A stretch of DNA of 17,026 bases from Acidobacteriota bacterium (GTDB lineage: Bacteria > Acidobacteriota > Terriglobia > Terriglobales > Acidobacteriaceae): positions 1 through 17,026 of the forward strand of contig JAJYAE010000060.1 in assembly GCA_021779695.1 (NCBI GenBank), in the 5' to 3' direction. The notes below the pieces were generated by a model, which did no database searches, was not told where the DNA came from, and worked only from the letters and a program-made list of their open reading frames with translations. Made by a program: the position numbers and the translations under genes. Positions 14,334 to 17,026 of the stretch are shown piece after piece (within the stretch, counting starts at the first letter, position 1; every line of letters begins with the position of its first letter).

Positions 14334-15125
14334 ATGGATCGCCGCCATTTTCTTTCTGGTTCTCTGGCCGTGTCAGCTGCAGGCATGAGCGGTGTAAATC
14401 CGCAATCGCCAGCAGGGAGCACACGGGAGTTCTATCAGATTCGTCGTTATGGATTGCGATCTGGCCCACAGTTGGAGCTGACTGAGGCATATTTCAACAA
14501 CGCCTTGATTCCCGCGCTGGGCCGCATGGGGCATGGCCCGATAGGAGCTTTCAAACTGGACATCGGTCCCGAAACGCCGGCGTTCATTCTCGTAATTCCC
14601 GGTCCCTCTGCAGGTCCCCTTGTTGCGCTGGATCTGCGCCTCCGCGAAGACAAGGAATTTCTGCTTGCAGCCGCACCATTTTGGAATGCTCCGGATACGG
14701 AGCCTGCATTTCTGCGCGTAGAGGTTTCATTGCTCGCGGCATTTCTGGGTTGGCCAAAACTCACTCCGCCTGCCCCTGCTTCCGGCAAGACAAAGCGTAT
14801 CTTCCAACTCCGCACTTACGAGAGTCCAAGCGATCGAGACCATGTGCGAAAGGTGGAGATGTTTCACTCGGGTGAGTTTGAAATCTTCAAGGCCGCAGGA
14901 TTTCATCCGGTCTTTTTCGGAGATACGCTGATCGGGACTCGATTGCCTAATTTGAGCTATATGCTCAGCTTTTCTGATCTGGCTGAGCTGGAAGCGAAGT
15001 GGGATGTGTTTCGCAACGATTCGGCGTGGAAAAAGCTATCCGCAGATCCTCGGTTTGCATTCGAGCCGATCGTCGATAACATTACCAATCTGGTGCTGAG
15101 CCCTCTTGACTGCTCGCAGATCTAA
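14334..15125 (+). CDS. Tat-exported NIPSNAP-family protein
   Basis: The ATG at 14334 has GGAGG 6 nt upstream. The N-terminus MDRRHFLSGSLAVSAAG is a compact twin-arginine signal, so the protein is probably exported folded. The 263 residues contain two ferredoxin-like dimeric alpha/beta-barrel repeats: the first starts at REFYQIRRYGL (about 31-41), the second at KRIFQLRTYESPS (about 158-170), each with the Tyr-Leu/Glu pattern typical of NIPSNAP domains. The biochemical role of bacterial members is unknown; this fold often binds small aromatic or haem-like molecules. It ends 13 bp before the short leader ORF and mocA and is probably co-transcribed with them. Confidence 0.85.
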   Translation: MDRRHFLSGSLAVSAAGMSGVNPQSPAGSTREFYQIRRYGLRSGPQLELTEAYFNNALIPALGRMGHGPIGAFKLDIGPETPAFILVIPGPSAGPLVALDLRLREDKEFLLAAAPFWNAPDTEPAFLRVEVSLLAAFLGWPKLTPPAPASGKTKRIFQLRTYESPSDRDHVRKVEMFHSGEFEIFKAAGFHPVFFGDTLIGTRLPNLSYMLSFSDLAELEAKWDVFRNDSAWKKLSADPRFAFEPIVDNITNLVLSPLDCSQI

Positions 15126-15138
15126 AAGGAGAGGAAGC

Positions 15139-15195
15139 GTGGAAGGCAAGTGTCAGGAAGATTGCAATATACCTGCTGCTTGCCCAATGCGATGA
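15139..15195 (+). CDS. Possible 18-codon cysteine-containing leader ORF coupled to mocA
   Basis: AAGGAG (15126-15131) stands at ideal distance (7 nt) from a GTG at 15139, which opens an 18-codon frame with Cys at 5, 9 and 15. Its TGA (15193-15195) overlaps the mocA ATG at 15192 as ATGA. No other ribosome site serves mocA well: the in-frame GTG at 15150 is too far from AAGGAG. The peptide is not recognised; it may only serve to deliver ribosomes to mocA. Confidence 0.35.
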   Translation: MEGKCQEDCNIPAACPMR

Positions 15196-15785
15196 TTCAA
15201 ATGAACGTTGCTGCCATCATCCTTGCTGCAGGCGCAAGCAGAAGACTTGGAGAGCCCAAGCAACTGCTGCCTTTCAAGCAGGAAACCTTGCTTGACTGGG
15301 CGATCCGGTCTGCAGCAGATTCGGGGGCATCCCCGATATTTGTTGTCGTTGGGGCGCACTGGGAACAACTCTCCAAAGCAATCAATCCGGGTCCCGCGAT
15401 TCTTGTCTTAAATGAAAAGTGGGAAGAAGGCATTGCAAGCTCTCTCCGGTCGGGGCTGACTGCTTTGGAGTCGAATAGTGCAAACTCAGGCGGGGCATTG
15501 CTGATGACCTGCGATCAGCCCTTCTTAAACTCGGCGCATCTTCGCAGCTTACTGGAGAAATTTGCAGATCACAGAGGATCTCGAATCGTTGCATCCAGCT
15601 ATGCAGGCACCGTGGGCACACCCGCAATCTTTCCAGCAGCTACGTACGCACGCCTGCGCGCACTTGAGGGTGAGCGGGGAGCGAGAGTTGTTCTTGCCGA
15701 AGAGCGCGAAAAGCTGGTTTGCGTTCCATTTGAACATGGCGAAATTGATATTGATCTGCCCGAGGACAAGGTGCATCTGAGCTGA
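15192..15785 (+). CDS. mocA: Molybdenum cofactor cytidylyltransferase (MocA)
   Basis: MocA transfers CMP from CTP to Mo-molybdopterin, giving the cytosine dinucleotide cofactor used by PaoC-type hydroxylases. The 197-residue product starts with the nucleotide-binding signature LAAGASRRLGEPKQLLPF (11-28) and has the metal-binding DQP at 108-110. The Pro-Lys after the signature and DQP rather than DMP point to MocA rather than the GTP-using MobA. Three starts are possible (GTG 15150, ATG 15192, ATG 15201). I prefer 15192, which overlaps the stop of a short upstream ORF with a proper ribosome site. It is on the opposite strand, about 3 kb from paoABCD, but fits that enzyme's cofactor need. Confidence 0.88.
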   Translation: MIQMNVAAIILAAGASRRLGEPKQLLPFKQETLLDWAIRSAADSGASPIFVVVGAHWEQLSKAINPGPAILVLNEKWEEGIASSLRSGLTALESNSANSGGALLMTCDQPFLNSAHLRSLLEKFADHRGSRIVASSYAGTVGTPAIFPAATYARLRALEGERGARVVLAEEREKLVCVPFEHGEIDIDLPEDKVHLS

Positions 15786-15866
15786 CGATCCCTTGAACTT
15801 GCTGAACTTCTGCGGAACGCGCGCTCCATGCCGCGTTCGCTTTTGCAGCAAGGAGGCTCAGCTGCA

Positions 15867-16302
15867 ATAGAACTCATCGCAAGAGCCGAATCCGCGGTTT
15901 CTGCATTGCGCTTTGCCAGTTGGCTCAGAGATTGTGCGCTCCGATAACGATGGCCCCTTTTTGCATCGGTGGTCGTCAGCGACGTTCTCCAAGTGGTCCA
16001 GGGGCGTCAGGATTTCTACAGCCACGAACGATCCAGCCGCACATGGCGAATTGGATGAAGTTCGTGCCGCCATCTGACCAATTCGCGCGTTCACGATGAG
16101 GAGTGCGCTCTACTTGAGCGGCGAGTACTGTGCGCGATATCTGGGTGCATCCTGCCGGACTTGCCTCGATAACGATGAATGTGGCGGCTGCACTTAAAAC
16201 GCCACCCGCACCTGCTTTGATGTTGTGTCTCTCACCGAAGAACTGCGCAAGGGGCAGACCGGGGCCAAGCTACTGATAAAAATGCCGCGGAAAGAAGCGT
16301 AG
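15867..16302 (+). pseudogene. Decayed guanine/nucleoside deaminase (GuaD-like)
   Basis: No intact gene lies between 15786 and 16354, but translated pieces follow the GuaD/nucleoside deaminase order. AAGGAGG (15850-15856) precedes ELIARAES (frame 3, 15870 on). GPF (frame 1, 15952) and SVVVSDVLQVVQGRQD (frame 3, about 15966) follow, resembling GPFGAVVVxDGxVIxxGxN. Then in frame 1 come TNDPAAHGELDEVRAAI (about 16024), a TGA stop, SALYLSGEYCARYLGAS (about 16099), a TAA stop, and FDVVSLTEELRKGQTG (about 16216) ending at TAG 16302. At least two frame changes and internal stops are present, and the second zinc Cys of PCxxC is lost. The span of about 145 codons fits the family. Spacing between the HGE and SGE motifs matches within one residue, which argues against chance. 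The N-terminal piece is the least certain. Confidence 0.7.
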
Positions 16303-16354
16303 GTCAGCTTTGCTGAGTGGATCGCATCCGAAATGAAAGTCAGGTTTGGAGCTT

Positions 16355-17026
16355 TCAAAAAAGGACGCGCATTTCGGTAATCAGGTTGTGATTGTAGAAA
16401 TAGAACCCTGAAGTTGCAATCTGCATGCCCCCGTCAAAGACGATCGCCGTATGCTTTGGTCCCCAGTCTTTTCGTTTCACCATGTAAAAGGCTGCAGGCG
16501 TTATGAAATTCTGCGTCTTGCCATCAAACGGTCCGGCGAAATTGAACAGCACATTGTTCTCCACGTCGAGCCAGAACTTGGATGCAGGATGTACCTGCGC
16601 GGTCAGGTTCCACTCAATGCCCCGGCCCTGCTGGGCTATTTTGCCCGTGGGCAACAGGCCGCCAAGCTCTGAGAGGATCGCAAACCGCCCCATCCCTTTG
16701 CCCGCCACAACCGCGGGCACATAGAAGGATGTGAGCATCTGGTTCTGGTACACGCGCGGCGCAAAGGCATGGTAGAGCAGCGCCGAGACTGCAAAGTTGC
16801 CATGCTCCGCGTTGCCTGAGGCGATGCGCCACTTCACCTGCGTCCCCGCGTTGCCAAAGCCATCGTGCAGCGTGCTGGAGTGGTTGCGAAAGAACGACGG
16901 CGGGTCCATGTCAAACTGCAGACGCGTGCCCGCCAGTAGACTAATGCCGTGGTTGTTGCCGTAGCTGATCGTCTCGGCGTTGGGCCAGGTGGACTTGGAA
17001 ATGGAGACGCGCACAGCCTGCGAGAG
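16355..17026 (-). CDS. C-terminal part of a probable outer-membrane beta-barrel protein
   Basis: The frame is open through the right edge, so about 223 C-terminal residues of a longer protein are visible. The sequence is built of alternating hydrophobic/polar stretches with many aromatic and Gly/Asn turns (e.g. IEWNLTAQVHPASKFWLDVENN, split by turns, and FYFYNHNLITEMRVLF). It ends in Phe after a short amphipathic strand, the classical C-terminal signal for BAM-dependent barrel insertion. I cannot name the family. It could be a porin, a transporter-like barrel or a cell-surface protein of Acidobacteria. It stops 52 bp from the end of the decayed deaminase, and a short AT-containing hairpin there is too weak to call. 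Confidence 0.6.
   Translation of the reverse strand, partial: LSQAVRVSISKSTWPNAETISYGNNHGISLLAGTRLQFDMDPPSFFRNHSSTLHDGFGNAGTQVKWRIASGNAEHGNFAVSALLYHAFAPRVYQNQMLTSFYVPAVVAGKGMGRFAILSELGGLLPTGKIAQQGRGIEWNLTAQVHPASKFWLDVENNVLFNFAGPFDGKTQNFITPAAFYMVKRKDWGPKHTAIVFDGGMQIATSGFYFYNHNLITEMRVLF

Noticed and set aside
15858..16094. Minus-strand open frame of 78 codons
   Set aside because: No ribosome site or family resemblance; it overlaps the plus-strand deaminase relic, which explains the sequence better.
16120..16196. Cys-rich translation resembling a small zinc protein
   Set aside because: It is in frame with, and in the right order for, the zinc-site region of the decayed deaminase, and is bounded by stops.
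16334..16357. TGAAAG/CTTTCA hairpin as a terminator of the outer-membrane protein gene
   Set aside because: Only six AT-rich pairs, overlaps the stop codon, and the following T-run on the minus strand is short.
1..17026. CRISPR arrays, insertion sequences, ribosomal RNA
   Set aside because: No regularly spaced repeats, transposase motifs or rRNA-like sequence were seen on reading both strands.

Overview
The window looks like a soil acidobacterium (Terriglobia-type, e.g. a Granulicella/Edaphobacter relative). This is an inference from gene content and style: a tyrosine recombinase with a cysteine-rich insertion, a Tat-exported NIPSNAP protein and several catabolic and redox enzymes in a fairly GC-rich sequence. 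No ribosomal marker is present to confirm it.

Positions 1-2576 are accessory DNA: a small unrecognised gene overlapped by a helix-turn-helix gene, then a convergent tyrosine recombinase whose 5' end lies 26 bp from a tRNA-Gly(CCC). The element probably continues off the left edge. It lies on the 5' side of the tRNA, which is not the usual geometry for tRNA-targeted islands.

Positions 2722-6205 form a tight minus-strand run, transcribed as family 5 (UDGb-type) uracil-DNA glycosylase, exported cupin, a divergent shikimate/quinate-dehydrogenase-like enzyme, and an aromatic-acid-type MFS transporter. The last three look like a small uptake and oxidation unit for a hydroaromatic or aromatic acid.

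Positions 6267-13821 read as a carbonyl-detoxification and aldehyde-oxidation locus. A MerR regulator of the AdhR/NmlR type sits behind a textbook MerR promoter (9+9 bp dyad inside a 19 bp spacer). It is followed by an aldo/keto reductase and then by a PaoABCD-type periplasmic aldehyde oxidoreductase: Tat-targeted 2Fe-2S subunit, FAD subunit with an extra four-cysteine cluster, molybdenum subunit, and XdhC/PaoD-type maturation factor. A DJ-1/PfpI protein converges on the end of the operon.

Positions 13822-16302 are plus strand: a yeast Fcy1-like cytosine deaminase, a Tat-exported NIPSNAP protein, a possible 18-codon leader ORF coupled to MocA (the cytidylyltransferase that makes the cofactor form used by PaoC-type enzymes), and a previously gene-free stretch that I read as a decayed guanine/nucleoside deaminase. 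The window ends inside the C-terminal part of a minus-strand probable outer-membrane beta-barrel protein.
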